Assembly (NCBI GenBank): GCA_958446835.1 | Contig: CAUCXT010000042.1 | Location: 1 to 21,478 of the forward strand | DNA from: an uncultured Eubacterium sp. | GTDB taxonomy: Bacteria; Bacillota; Clostridia; Lachnospirales; Lachnospiraceae | Direction of reading: 5' to 3' | DNA length: 21,478 bases | Shown: one piece after another, positions 1-8,452 of the stretch | How the letters are laid out: each line of letters starts with the position of its first letter | Numbering within the stretch: the first letter of the stretch is position 1 | Program-made: the position numbers and the translations under genes | The notes under the pieces: model-generated | Told to the model about the DNA's origin: nothing | Seen by the model: only the letters and a program-made list of their open reading frames with translations | Databases searched by the model: none

Positions 1-3
1 CAC

Positions 4-2379
4 CTATTTGAACTCTGCTATGGTTACACCGGCATCACCCTCGCCGAAGGTTCCAAGCCGGTATGATTTTATATATTTCTGGCGTTTTAAATGGTTCTGG
101 ACAGCATTTCTGAGAGCACCTGAGCCCTTGCCGTGAACGATTCGCACAGAAGGGATATGTGACAGATATGCGTCATCCAGGTATTTATCCAGATGTGCTA
201 TCGCCTCGTCAACGGTCATTCCTATAAGGTTGATTTCGCTTGAGAGTGAGAAGGTCTTGGAGGCCTTGAGTGCTCCCGAGCCGCCCATTCCCTTTTTAGC
301 GGAAATTTTATTGTTATCTTCAAGTATAAGAAGATCTTTCATATTGACCTGTGAGTTTAATATTCCCATAGTTACACTCAGGTTGCCCTTGGCATCAGGC
401 AGAGTGTGGACGGTTCCCTCAAGGTTCATGCTTAAAACCTTCACACGGTCACCTATGTGGAAATCCTTGGCAGAATAATTCTTTCCCGATGGCTTTGGAG
501 CATTTTTGAGGGCGAGCTTTCCGGACACGGAATCTAATTTTTCTCTTGCCGCCTTTCTGTCCTTCTCCATCTCTGCCGCGGACACTCCCTGTCGCTCATA
601 CTTGTTGAACTTGCGGATAACCTCATCGGCGTATTCCTTGGCGTCGCGCAGGATGTCGGCGGCTTCCTCGTTGGCGTGGCGTATTATCTTATCGGAGCGC
701 TCATCAAGACGCTCCTGCTTAGCCTCAAGAGCCTGCTTAAGGTTGGCAACCTCAGCTTTGTAGGAGGATATTTCCTCGCGCTCACGTTCGATAGTGACAC
801 GGCTCTCCTCAAGATTTGCTAAAAGGTCTTCAAATGCCTTGTCGTTGGCTCCAATCTGTGATTTTGCATTTTCGATGATATAGGAAGGGAGTCCAAGTTT
901 ACCTGAAATGGCGAATGCATTACTCTTTCCCGGGATACCGACTAACAATCTGTAGGTAGGGGAGAGCGTGTTGACGTCAAATTCACAGCAGGCATTTACC
1001 ACACCAGGAGTAGAGAGTGCATACACCTTAATCTCACTGTAGTGGGTTGTGGCGGCACATGTGACCCTGCGCTTGTGTAAGTCCTGTAAAATTGATATGG
1101 CAAGTGCTGCACCCTCTGTCGGGTCTGTTCCGGCGCATAGCTCATCAAAAAGGACAAGACTTCTGTAGTCTGCCCTGCCTAAAATGTCAACGATATGTGT
1201 CATGTGTGATGAGAAGGTGGAGAGGCTCTGCTCAATGCTCTGCTCATCGCCTATGTCGGCAAATACTTCATTAAATACGGATAACTCCGAACCGTCGAAT
1301 GCCGGAATGTGAAGCCCCGCCTGTCCCATGAGCGTAAAAAGTCCGATGGTTTTCAGTGTGACGGTCTTACCACCGGTATTAGGACCGGTGATGACAAGAA
1401 GGTTGAAATCCTTTCCAAGGTATACGTCTATCGGGACTACCTTCTTTGCGTCGATGAGAGGGTGGCGACCCTTCTTTATGTTGATGTAGCCGTTCTCATT
1501 CATAACAGGCTCACTGCCGTTGTAGCGCTTTGAGAGATTGGCGCGCGCGAATATAAAGTCAAGCTGTGTCAGTACCTTAAGGTCGGCATGCAGACTGTCG
1601 ATATACTGGGCTGCCTGCTCGCTTAAGTCAGCCAGTATTACATTGATTTCCTCAACCTCTTTGAGCTCAAGCTCACGGAGCTCATTGTTGAGCTTGACAA
1701 CAGCCATAGGCTCTATAAAGAGTGTTGAGCCGGATGATGACTGGTCATGAATCATGCCGGGAACCTGTGAGCGGTATTCTGCCTTCACAGGGATACAGTA
1801 GCGTCCGGCTCTTGTGGTGACAACGGCATCCTGTAAATAGCTGCGCTGTCCGCCGACCATGGAGTTGAGCTCTGAGTGTATCCTGTCATTGGCAATGCGG
1901 ATATGCCTTCTGATGTCCTTGAGCTTCGCGCTGGCATCGTCCGCCATCTCCTCATCGGAAATGATACAGCGGTTAATCTCACGGTTGAGTGTGGTGAGAG
2001 GCTCAATCGCCTCAAACATCGTGTCAAGACAGTCGCGTGAGGTATCATCCGTCTCACGTCTGCCGTAGGTCTTTACACGGTTGGCAACGTTTAGCATTGA
2101 TGAGAGCGCAAGCAGCTCACTCATGCCAAGGCTTGCGCCGATTTCAAGCCGCTTAAGGGACATTCCAACATCCTTAAGACCTGAAAAGGACACGCCGCCT
2201 TTTTTTACTATTCTGAAAAGCGCATCAGAAGTCTCCTTCTGCGCTCTTCTTATCTCCTCTATGTCCGTCATAGGTGTGAGCTTACGACACAGCTCTTTTC
2301 CTAACTCGGAGGCTGCCTGTTCCGACAGCATATCTATAATCTTGGTATATTCAAGAATCCTTAATGCTTTTTCATTCAT
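4..2379 (-). CDS. mutS2: Endonuclease MutS2 (Smr-domain MutS family ATPase)
   Basis: MutS2 is a cytoplasmic homodimeric ATPase. It has been linked to suppression of recombination and, in Bacillus, to rescue of collided ribosomes. The sequence shows the MutS core and coiled-coil clamp region, a Walker A motif GPNTGGKT at about residues 332-339, a Walker B LFDE at about 408, a long charged coiled coil (about 515-625), and a C-terminal Smr domain with the HGKGSG signature near residue 748. The first Smr motif reads INLIG rather than the usual LDLRG. I start it at the ATG at 2379 (791 aa), which gives the family-typical MNEKALRILEY N-terminus; AGGGAG lies 12 nt upstream. A TTG seven codons further upstream is possible but would overlap that ribosome site. 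The gene is complete, with its TAG at 4-6. It is transcribed divergently from the pilus operon. Confidence 0.95.
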   Translation of the reverse strand: MNEKALRILEYTKIIDMLSEQAASELGKELCRKLTPMTDIEEIRRAQKETSDALFRIVKKGGVSFSGLKDVGMSLKRLEIGASLGMSELLALSSMLNVANRVKTYGRRETDDTSRDCLDTMFEAIEPLTTLNREINRCIISDEEMADDASAKLKDIRRHIRIANDRIHSELNSMVGGQRSYLQDAVVTTRAGRYCIPVKAEYRSQVPGMIHDQSSSGSTLFIEPMAVVKLNNELRELELKEVEEINVILADLSEQAAQYIDSLHADLKVLTQLDFIFARANLSKRYNGSEPVMNENGYINIKKGRHPLIDAKKVVPIDVYLGKDFNLLVITGPNTGGKTVTLKTIGLFTLMGQAGLHIPAFDGSELSVFNEVFADIGDEQSIEQSLSTFSSHMTHIVDILGRADYRSLVLFDELCAGTDPTEGAALAISILQDLHKRRVTCAATTHYSEIKVYALSTPGVVNACCEFDVNTLSPTYRLLVGIPGKSNAFAISGKLGLPSYIIENAKSQIGANDKAFEDLLANLEESRVTIEREREEISSYKAEVANLKQALEAKQERLDERSDKIIRHANEEAADILRDAKEYADEVIRKFNKYERQGVSAAEMEKDRKAAREKLDSVSGKLALKNAPKPSGKNYSAKDFHIGDRVKVLSMNLEGTVHTLPDAKGNLSVTMGILNSQVNMKDLLILEDNNKISAKKGMGGSGALKASKTFSLSSEINLIGMTVDEAIAHLDKYLDDAYLSHIPSVRIVHGKGSGALRNAVQNHLKRQKYIKSYRLGTFGEGDAGVTIAEFK

Positions 2380-2416
2380 AACTAATATTAACTCCCTCAA
2401 TATATGTCTTACTTAC

Positions 2417-2445
2417 ATTCTAGCTTAAAATATGTAAAACTGCAA
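2417..2445 (-). promoter_or_regulatory. Candidate sigma-A promoter for mutS2
   Basis: On the minus strand, TTGCAG and TAGAAT are separated by exactly 17 bp. The -10 matches 5 of 6 consensus positions and the -35 only 3. The predicted start lies about 30 nt upstream of the mutS2 ATG. Confidence 0.45.
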
Positions 2446-2465
2446 ACTATTTTCGCAAAAGATAC

Positions 2466-2494
2466 TTGACTTTGCATTTCGCTATAAATATAAT
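2466..2494 (+). promoter_or_regulatory. Sigma-A promoter of the Tad pilus operon
   Basis: TTGACT (2466-2471) and a perfect TATAAT (2489-2494) are separated by 17 bp, close to the ideal vegetative promoter. The predicted start near 2501 leaves a leader of about 100 nt before the cpaF-like gene. That leader contains several palindromes (ATTTCATGAAAT at 2531, TTACCGGTAA at 2551). Confidence 0.75.
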
Positions 2495-2602
2495 GAGTAT
2501 CGAAGCTGATATCAAGCTTTTCTTATATATATTTCATGAAATTTTTCTTTTTACCGGTAATCAGGTAGTTACCCATTTGTATGTTTGTGAGAGGAGGTAT
2601 AC

Positions 2603-3799
2603 ATGATTTTTTCGGCACCTAAAAGTGTGCTGTCAGGTAACAAGGTTGGAGATTCTACGGCTGGTCTTACAGAGAGCGAGATTGTGAAAAAGGTTGTGGA
2701 TTACGTTACCTCAGGTTTTAACGTAGCAAGATTTAATATGTGTGAAAGAGGTGAGATAAGCAGGGAGATTTTTGCAGAAGAGGTTAAGCAGTACATCAGA
2801 AGTACCTACAGAGTGACGGAAATGCAGCTAAATCATATATATGAGCAGTTCTCAAGATTTGTATGGAGTTACTATATCATAGATGGTCTTATTGCGGATC
2901 CGGACATATCGGACATCAGGATAATTGATGCTGAACATATTTATGTGAAGCGGCGCGGAGTACGAATGCTTTCGGGAGTGAAATTCGACAGCAATGAAGA
3001 GTATGAACGCTTTATTGAGAGGGTTGCATTAAAAAATAAGGTAAATATAGGAAACAATAATGCTATAAGCATATTTACCGACAAAAGCCAGAAGGACTGG
3101 ATACTGAGGTTCAATCTGTCAACCAGATTCGTGCTGTCGGGTATGTCACCTATGCTTCATATAAGAAAGCATGCCAAAAGGAAGAAGCTTTTCCCACGGC
3201 TGGTTGAGGAGGGAATGTTGCCGGCAGAGCTTGCCGTAATGCTCACCGAAAGGATTGCGGCAGGGGAATCATTCCTGCTGTGCGGTGCAGGTTCGGCAGG
3301 AAAGACTACACTTATGAATGCCATGCTTGAGGCTATACCGGAGCGGTATTCAATCTTCTGTGTGCAGGAGGCGGAGGAGTTATTCTCAATGAGAGCGCGC
3401 GAATTCTTTTCTTATCATATTGTAGAGAACAGAGGAGATGGAAAGATTAAGTACTCCCTTGAGGATATTGCAAGAAACGGTCTTCTTGTAGATTCCGATG
3501 TCTATATGATAGGCGAGATAAAGGGTGGGGAGGCGAAGGATTTTCTCTATGCAGTCCATACGGGCGCGATATGCTATGCTTCCATCCATGCCAATTCACC
3601 AAAGGACGCATATTTCAGGCTCGTGGACTATGTCAAACGAAGCAGCAGCCACTCATCGGAGGAGATTCTTTTTATGCTGCGTTCCCTCAAAAATTGTATT
3701 TTTCTGAAAAAGTATAAAATTGATACAATTACAGGGATGGAATGGTCCGATGAGAAAAAAGAGATGGAATTTACCACAATATATGCGAGGGAGGGATAG
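2603..3799 (+). CDS. cpaF: Tad pilus assembly ATPase, CpaF/TadA (secretion ATPase VirB11/GspE superfamily)
   Basis: This hexameric cytoplasmic ATPase would power assembly of a Tad/Flp-type pilus through the inner-membrane TadB/TadC platform. In its 398 residues I see a CpaF-type N-terminal domain with the LIADPDISDIRI stretch, a Walker A loop GAGSAGKT at residues 228-235, an Asp/Glu box DVYMIGEI at 299-306 and the His box ending ASIHANS near 332. The Walker A sequence differs from the usual GGTGSGKT but keeps the GxxxxGKT pattern. The start is the ATG at 2603, with GAGGAGG just upstream. It is the first gene after a strong promoter, and the membrane genes follow at once in the same direction, so it is the likely leader of the operon. 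Confidence 0.9.
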   Translation: MIFSAPKSVLSGNKVGDSTAGLTESEIVKKVVDYVTSGFNVARFNMCERGEISREIFAEEVKQYIRSTYRVTEMQLNHIYEQFSRFVWSYYIIDGLIADPDISDIRIIDAEHIYVKRRGVRMLSGVKFDSNEEYERFIERVALKNKVNIGNNNAISIFTDKSQKDWILRFNLSTRFVLSGMSPMLHIRKHAKRKKLFPRLVEEGMLPAELAVMLTERIAAGESFLLCGAGSAGKTTLMNAMLEAIPERYSIFCVQEAEELFSMRAREFFSYHIVENRGDGKIKYSLEDIARNGLLVDSDVYMIGEIKGGEAKDFLYAVHTGAICYASIHANSPKDAYFRLVDYVKRSSSHSSEEILFMLRSLKNCIFLKKYKIDTITGMEWSDEKKEMEFTTIYAREG

Positions 3800-3817
3800 G
3801 CTACGGATGATTCAAAG

Positions 3818-4807
3818 GTGATTGGGTATTGCTTTTCGGGCGCTCATATTCTGCTTTTTGCGATACTTTTGCTGCTATCGTATCGGGCTATGCTGTATGT
3901 GCAAAAAACTAATTCCCTAAAGCTAACAGTAAATGAGCTGTATGACAGGATAAGCAGTATGTCCGGGTGCCGCGAGGAGGTTGGAAGGAGACTTGCAGCA
4001 CTCTATGGGAATATGGGTAAGAAAGGAATGATTGCCCATATTACGGATAATATTGAGTACAGTGGTGTGAGCAGTATTTTGCCGGGGCTTACATCTGAGC
4101 TGTATATACTTATTATGCTGGTGCTATCCGCAGCTGCGTTTGTGCTGACAGGTGTTATATCAGGAAATATATATTATGGCATTCCGGCAGCGACAGCTCC
4201 ATGGGTAGTTAGTGAGATGTTCTTTTCACTGCTTCGCAATTACCGCTATCGCAGGGAGAAAGAGCAGCTTTTGACTCTGGTAAATTCTATTGAGAGCAGT
4301 GCGGCAGAGTCGGATGATATTATATACATACTTGAAAAGGCTGCGGCAATGACAGCAGGGCCAATCCACGATGAGCTGTGGTATACCGTCACAATGGTAA
4401 AGAGCGGGCTGCAGGGAACGGTGGCGCTTGGGCAGCTGGAGAGTAGGATTGAGCATACATTTTTTAAGACGCTGATACGCAATTTGGAGATTTCATCGAG
4501 AAATAATGCAAATTATCGCGAAATAACTATGCAGTGCAGAAGCCTTTTAACAGAACAGCTGGATAATACAAAAAAATTGGAGGAAATATACCGCGAGGCG
4601 CGAATAAGGCTTATCGTGATTTTCTTATGTGCCATAGTGTGTCTTGAGATAATGGCGCGGACGATGTTAGGGATGAGCCTTAAAGGTATGCTGCTTATGT
4701 TTTCAAGGAGTGCAATCGGGTGCTGCCTCATAGTCATGATGATGGGAGCGCTGTTGATGACAGCATATTTCATACTGGCAAAAGGGGGAGGCAAAGGAAG
4801 CAGATGA
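3818..4807 (+). CDS. tadB: TadB-like pilus platform membrane protein (type II secretion F domain family)
   Basis: A 329-residue multi-pass membrane protein. Hydrophobic segments lie at the N-terminus (about 7-27), in the middle (about 90-130) and as a pair at the C-terminus (about 270-322), with a cytoplasmic charged region between. This is the topology of TadB/GspF-type platform proteins. Its placement directly between the ATPase and a second similar protein supports the call. The start must be the GTG at 3818: it is the first usable start after the stop of the upstream gene (3797-3799), which lies in the same frame. An ATG at 3807 is out of frame and stops after four codons. The ribosome site is weak, suggesting translational coupling. 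The stop overlaps the next ATG in an ATGA. The TadB assignment rests on topology and order more than on motifs. Confidence 0.75.
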   Translation: MIGYCFSGAHILLFAILLLLSYRAMLYVQKTNSLKLTVNELYDRISSMSGCREEVGRRLAALYGNMGKKGMIAHITDNIEYSGVSSILPGLTSELYILIMLVLSAAAFVLTGVISGNIYYGIPAATAPWVVSEMFFSLLRNYRYRREKEQLLTLVNSIESSAAESDDIIYILEKAAAMTAGPIHDELWYTVTMVKSGLQGTVALGQLESRIEHTFFKTLIRNLEISSRNNANYREITMQCRSLLTEQLDNTKKLEEIYREARIRLIVIFLCAIVCLEIMARTMLGMSLKGMLLMFSRSAIGCCLIVMMMGALLMTAYFILAKGGGKGSR

Positions 4808-5667
4808 CTTTTTTGATTGGGAATATAGCATATATCCGGTCTGTACTCATGGCAGTGGCGTTGGGGTTATTTTTTCTATTGATGTACAAGTTCGCGGCTC
4901 ACGCGATTGTGGATAGGTATGTCATGGCAAGGCGGAGACTGTATGACAAGTTGTCATCGGCGATGATGAATGCTGATAAAGACATCCCTTTTTCATATGA
5001 ATATATACAGCGGCGTCTTGATGCATGGGGAGTTACATATTATTCGCGAGGAAAAATCACTCCACTTGTGTACCTTAGCGGAAAGATATTCTGTGTGATT
5101 GCGGGATTCGCGGCAGGGTTGATGTTTAATATTGTATTCGCGTTCGCTTTCGCGGTACTTGCTTTTTTTTATCCTGACTTTCATGCAAAAATCAGGAATC
5201 GCAGGGATAATGAGAAAATGCTGCCGAGCATAATGGATGTATACGATGTCGTGTATCTACAGACGGATGCAGGGGAATATATAACCAGAACCTTGGTTGA
5301 TGCTTACAGGGTGGCGTCTCATCCAAGACTTAAGGCGGCTCTCATAACGCTTACGGGAGATATTATGTCATCTAGTGATCTGATTGTATCCATAGAAGTG
5401 TTTGGCGGAAAATTCGATAACGAAAATATAGATAATCTGGTTGCAACGATCAAACAGCTTATCGAAAATGATGCGTCCACGGCAATGCTCGAGGACATAA
5501 GAAGGTATCTGCAGACACTGATGGAGAGCAGCAACAGATATGAGCAGGAGAGAACGAAGAGAATGGGCGACGTATGCCTGTTTGCTATTTTTATCTGCAT
5601 GATGGGAGTGCTTGTATACGCGAGTGCGAAGGGGTTATTGGAGTCGGCAAGACTATTTAAAATATAA
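4804..5667 (+). CDS. tadC: TadC-like pilus platform membrane protein (type II secretion F domain family)
   Basis: A 287-residue membrane protein, the likely partner of the TadB-like protein in the platform that couples the ATPase to pilin extrusion. It has an N-terminal membrane segment (about 10-32), a central hydrophobic pair ending in FYPDFHAKIRNRR, and a T2SSF-like cytoplasmic domain starting MLPSIMDVYDVVYLQTDAGE. One C-terminal segment (about 250-270) follows. The start is the ATG at 4804, in an ATGA overlap with the upstream stop and preceded by AAAGGAAG. An upstream in-frame ATG at 4720 would overlap the previous gene by 88 nt and lacks support. Only one C-terminal membrane segment is obvious, fewer than in the TadB-like neighbour. 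Confidence 0.75.
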   Translation: MTFLIGNIAYIRSVLMAVALGLFFLLMYKFAAHAIVDRYVMARRRLYDKLSSAMMNADKDIPFSYEYIQRRLDAWGVTYYSRGKITPLVYLSGKIFCVIAGFAAGLMFNIVFAFAFAVLAFFYPDFHAKIRNRRDNEKMLPSIMDVYDVVYLQTDAGEYITRTLVDAYRVASHPRLKAALITLTGDIMSSSDLIVSIEVFGGKFDNENIDNLVATIKQLIENDASTAMLEDIRRYLQTLMESSNRYEQERTKRMGDVCLFAIFICMMGVLVYASAKGLLESARLFKI

Positions 5668-5695
5668 CTATGTATAAATGGAGGAGAATGAAATT

Positions 5696-5935
5696 ATGAA
5701 TAATTATTTTGCAGGAAATGCTGTATGTGTGAAGATTATGGACAAGCTGGGGCGTTGTGTGCAAAAGATGAAGAGGGCATGCCGCATGAAAAAAGAGGGA
5801 AGCGCCGTTATCGGAGAGGTGCTTGTCATGATTGTTGTGGTTGCTATGGCGGCTTTGTTCAAATCGGGAGGGCTTAAGTTTATTCAGGAGATATGGACGA
5901 CCATGACAACCACGGCATCTACGATGTTTTCATAA
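5696..5935 (+). CDS. flp: Flp-like type IVb pilin precursor
   Basis: A 79-residue protein with a basic N-terminal leader of about 35 residues, then Gly35-Ser-Ala-Val-Ile-Gly-Glu41 and a hydrophobic stretch to about residue 55, with a small Ser/Thr-rich tail. This is the plan of a type IVb prepilin: the prepilin peptidase cuts after Gly and the hydrophobic helix packs the pilus core. Classical Flp pilins carry Glu at +5 after the cut; here the Glu is at +6 if cleavage follows Gly35. I start at the ATG at 5696 because GGAGGAG (5680-5686) sits 9 nt upstream. The ATG at 5678 would overlap that ribosome site. It lies between the platform genes and the minor pseudopilins, with the peptidase five genes downstream. 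It is the only major-pilin candidate in the operon. Confidence 0.7.
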   Translation: MNNYFAGNAVCVKIMDKLGRCVQKMKRACRMKKEGSAVIGEVLVMIVVVAMAALFKSGGLKFIQEIWTTMTTTASTMFS

Positions 5936-5940
5936 AGCTT

Positions 5941-6366
5941 ATGAAAGGTGCATGGCTGAAAAAGAAGAGTGGTGTAGGAAATATGCTCTCATGCATGTTA
6001 GGGATGTTGTTTCTGTTTATGGTGATGTATTTAGGGCTTGATATGTACATGAGAGTAAATATTGCAATAAATAAATCGAGAATAGAGAGGACATACATTC
6101 TCTATATGGAGACATACGGCTATCTGACGCCTGAAAAACGTGACAGGCTTACAAAGGAGCTTTCCGATATGGGTGTGTCAAATATTTCCTATGCGGGTAC
6201 AACTATGAGTATGGCCGGCTACGGGCAGGAGATTGTCCTGTCCGTGACAGGCGTTCTGAATATGAATTCGATTGTAGGAGTAGGACAGAATTTTGTCTTT
6301 GTAAGAGGAGGAGAAGAGAATTTTAGAATTTATCAGAAGTCCACGGCAAAAAATGTGCAGGACTGA
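5941..6366 (+). CDS. TadE/DUF4320-like minor pseudopilin
   Basis: A 141-residue protein with one N-terminal membrane helix (LSCMLGMLFLFMVMYLGLDM) followed by a soluble domain. The pattern of the soluble part (RLTKELSDMGVSNISYAGTTMS followed by a beta-rich end) resembles the DUF4320 proteins found in clostridial Tad loci, which occupy the TadE minor-pilin position. The ATG at 5941 comes 5 nt after the pilin stop, so translational coupling is likely, although there is no good ribosome site. An in-frame ATG at 5893 would overlap the pilin gene and has AGGAG only 2 nt away. The family call is from memory of sequence pattern and is moderately sure; the structural role follows from operon position. 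Confidence 0.6.
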   Translation: MKGAWLKKKSGVGNMLSCMLGMLFLFMVMYLGLDMYMRVNIAINKSRIERTYILYMETYGYLTPEKRDRLTKELSDMGVSNISYAGTTMSMAGYGQEIVLSVTGVLNMNSIVGVGQNFVFVRGGEENFRIYQKSTAKNVQD

Positions 6367-6940
6367 GGACGCTTCGGCAGCACTTATGCCTTTAGCAATG
6401 GTGATTGTTGTGTTCATGTGTTTATTTCTGGGTTATTCATTTAGAAGGGAAAGTTTAGAGTACAATTACGAACAGATTGACAGCAATCTTACATATTCTT
6501 TGCTGGCAGCAGCGATAATAAACTTCAATGAGTATGCAGTATCAGGAAATCTTATCATTTCGGATGGAACGGAGCCGGAAGTATGGGACAGTGCATTTAT
6601 AAATTCTTATATTCGGTTTACGGACTGCCTTAAATGCAACCTCGGGCTTGATGAAAATATGTGCATAACCAAGGGACAGGGGATGGAAGACAGGGTAAAC
6701 ATCATTTCTTACAGAGTGTATAACTACCTGTCCGATGAAAACGGGTGGCATGTGACTGAATGTGGGATAAAAGATGGACAGCCGTATACACTTAGATATC
6801 CGGATAATGTCCATGTGTATGTGGCAGCTAACGATGGAATGATAAGGATTGAGCAGACATCGATATATGCACAGATTTCGTTCAGGCTTGATAAGCTGGG
6901 GGAATATTGTATGACACGGCTTGTGGCGGTGACAGATTAA
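6353..6940 (+). CDS. Membrane-anchored pseudopilin-like protein of the Tad operon, unassigned
   Basis: I do not recognise a named family. The 195 residues show a short cytoplasmic N-terminus, a membrane helix at about 10-28 (LMPLAMVIVVFMCLFLGYSF), and a predicted extracytoplasmic domain of about 165 residues with several Cys and many Tyr and Asp. This is the plan of a TadE/TadG-type minor pilin, and position supports that: it overlaps the previous gene by 14 nt and precedes the CpaB-like gene. The ATG at 6353 has no clear ribosome site, so coupling to the upstream gene is likely. The next in-frame Met (residue 12) would remove part of the pre-membrane sequence. Confidence 0.55.
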   Translation: MCRTEDASAALMPLAMVIVVFMCLFLGYSFRRESLEYNYEQIDSNLTYSLLAAAIINFNEYAVSGNLIISDGTEPEVWDSAFINSYIRFTDCLKCNLGLDENMCITKGQGMEDRVNIISYRVYNYLSDENGWHVTECGIKDGQPYTLRYPDNVHVYVAANDGMIRIEQTSIYAQISFRLDKLGEYCMTRLVAVTD

Positions 6941-6974
6941 ATATCAAAAAAGATAAGGAGATAAATTGGTATAA

Positions 6975-7724
6975 ATGATGGGTAAAAGGGTGAAAAATGT
7001 GAGAATACCGCGGAAACAGCGGATAAAGGAAAGCAAGATGAGAATACCTGATGTTAAGGTTCTTGTTTACAGTTTCATTGTGACGATCACAGTGTATGCG
7101 CTAATGTTGTTTATTGAGAGGACGGTTCTTAGTTCTGATGATTATACAACAGTCTATGTGGCACAGACTGATATTGGCAGAAATACAGTGATTACGGCTG
7201 ATAATTCAGGCGTTTTATTCGCGGCAAAGGAGAGAAAGAGTGACTGGCTTCCGGATAATTGCATAACAGATATATCTCAGCTTGTCGGAATGATGACAGT
7301 ACAGGATATTGTAAAGAACGAGGTGATGACAGGTAGGGCGGTCTCTGCGCAGGACAGGAGAGCGGTTGGCATTGAGTCACCAATAGAGGTTGCCATGAAT
7401 GCAAATAATCTTTCTCAGGTTGTCGGGGGTATACTCAGGGAAGGTGACAGGATTAATATCTGGTCGGTGGTTGAGACAAATAATAATGGAACCAGTAATG
7501 TGGTGGCAGAAAAAATATGTGACTATGCATACGTTACAAGAGTGTTTACGGCTGCAGGGATACAGGTGAACGGAGATTCCGGAAATGACAGCGCCGCGAT
7601 GGTGATTAATATTATTATTCCGGAAGAGAAGGAGCCGGAATTTAATATTGCGCTAGAGAAAGGGACACTTAGGATAGGAAGATGTATGTATGAGCGTGAA
7701 AAAAATAAGTATGCAGAAGAGTAG
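6975..7724 (+). CDS. cpaB: CpaB/RcpC-like Tad pilus assembly protein (SAF domain)
   Basis: A 249-residue protein with a basic N-terminal tail, one membrane helix at about 28-48, then an extracytoplasmic region with the SAF-domain pattern of CpaB/RcpC. The stretch TVYVAQTDIGRNTVITADN is followed by a region ending EVMTGRAVSAQD, then a second beta-rich domain (REGDRINIWSVV). In diderms, CpaB/RcpC works with the outer-membrane secretin; here, in a probable monoderm, it more likely shapes the pilus path at the cell envelope. AGGAG at 6956-6960 lies 14 nt before the ATG at 6975, and a second ATG follows at once at 6978. It is separated by 34 nt from the upstream gene and by 3 nt from the peptidase gene. 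Confidence 0.8.
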   Translation: MMGKRVKNVRIPRKQRIKESKMRIPDVKVLVYSFIVTITVYALMLFIERTVLSSDDYTTVYVAQTDIGRNTVITADNSGVLFAAKERKSDWLPDNCITDISQLVGMMTVQDIVKNEVMTGRAVSAQDRRAVGIESPIEVAMNANNLSQVVGGILREGDRINIWSVVETNNNGTSNVVAEKICDYAYVTRVFTAAGIQVNGDSGNDSAAMVINIIIPEEKEPEFNIALEKGTLRIGRCMYEREKNKYAEE

Positions 7725-7727
7725 CCT

Positions 7728-8288
7728 ATGTTTTTAAAAAATAGTTTAGAAAGATGGCTTATGTGGATGCGTGGACTGGATTTGACAGCATATATATGTA
7801 TTGTCATCGCGGTAATTGGAGGTTTTGTGTTTGGATGGAATAATATTATTCTGTGGTATATGCTGATGTTTCACTGCTATACGGATATAAAGTCAATGGA
7901 ATTGTATGTGATGCCGGTAAGAATAGTTATTATTGCAGAGTCCGTCCTTTTCTTTGTGAAGCATGGCTTTTCATATATTGCTTGCAGAGAATTGTTTCTA
8001 TGTCTGGTTGTTGTAGTTGCGCTCAGAATTATGAGAGCGTATGCACAGGGAGACATGGAATTATTCATAATGCTTATAATTGCAGCGGCATGTGGTGAAG
8101 GCAGCATAATCAGATATTCATGTAAATTGGTTTATGGCTCCATTGTAATTTTCTGTGTAGCTTTTGGAGTATATATGATTGTATATAATCTAAAGGAAAA
8201 ACTGATGGGAAAGCAGCTGAAAAAAATAAAGAAGGCACCGATGGTGCCTTCAATTGCATTGTCATTTTTTATTTGTTGCATAACCTGA
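7728..8288 (+). CDS. tadV: Prepilin peptidase, TadV/CpaA type (A24 aspartyl protease family)
   Basis: An integral membrane aspartyl peptidase expected to cleave the leader of the Flp-like pilin and pseudopilins at the cytoplasmic face. The 186-residue protein is mostly hydrophobic. It has the two expected acid residues: Asp53 in CYTDIKSMEL and Asp109 in AQGDMELF, which stands for the family GxGD box, here with Gln-Gly-Asp. The C-terminal segment KKAPMVPSIAL matches the KIPxAPxxxL end of the CpaA branch. It starts 3 nt after the previous stop with no strong ribosome site, so coupling is likely. It appears to be the last gene of the pilus-machinery run. A perfect 9-bp hairpin lies within its 3' coding end. 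Confidence 0.8.
   Translation: MFLKNSLERWLMWMRGLDLTAYICIVIAVIGGFVFGWNNIILWYMLMFHCYTDIKSMELYVMPVRIVIIAESVLFFVKHGFSYIACRELFLCLVVVVALRIMRAYAQGDMELFIMLIIAAACGEGSIIRYSCKLVYGSIVIFCVAFGVYMIVYNLKEKLMGKQLKKIKKAPMVPSIALSFFICCIT
8231..8275 (+). terminator. Hairpin inside the 3' end of the peptidase gene, possible terminator
   Basis: GAAGGCACC (8231-8239) and GGTGCCTTC (8243-8251) form a perfect 9-bp stem with a 3-nt loop. A T-rich run (TTTTTT) starts about 13 nt after the stem, which is late for a classical intrinsic terminator. The stem lies in codons that also fit the conserved C-terminus of the peptidase, so it may be coincidental or doubly used. Confidence 0.35.
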
Positions 8289-8452
8289 AAATAATGTTGA
8301 TTCTATAATATGCTGCTGGGCTCAAAATATTCCAATTTAATGTACGAATGTATAACGTATTATATTTATGCATATCAGCTCCAATTGTGATGACCGGTGT
8401 GGCGGGTTAATTCTTTTAACAAGTATGTCATAAAAAATTCATATTTTTATTA

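Noticed and set aside
3807..3821. ATG-led mini frame (MIQR then stop) just before the TadB-like gene
   Set aside because: Four codons only; its stop overlaps the GTG start, so it might aid coupling, but nothing supports a peptide.
5678..5695. Upstream ATG for the Flp-like pilin
   Set aside because: It overlaps the GGAGGAG that is correctly spaced for the ATG at 5696.
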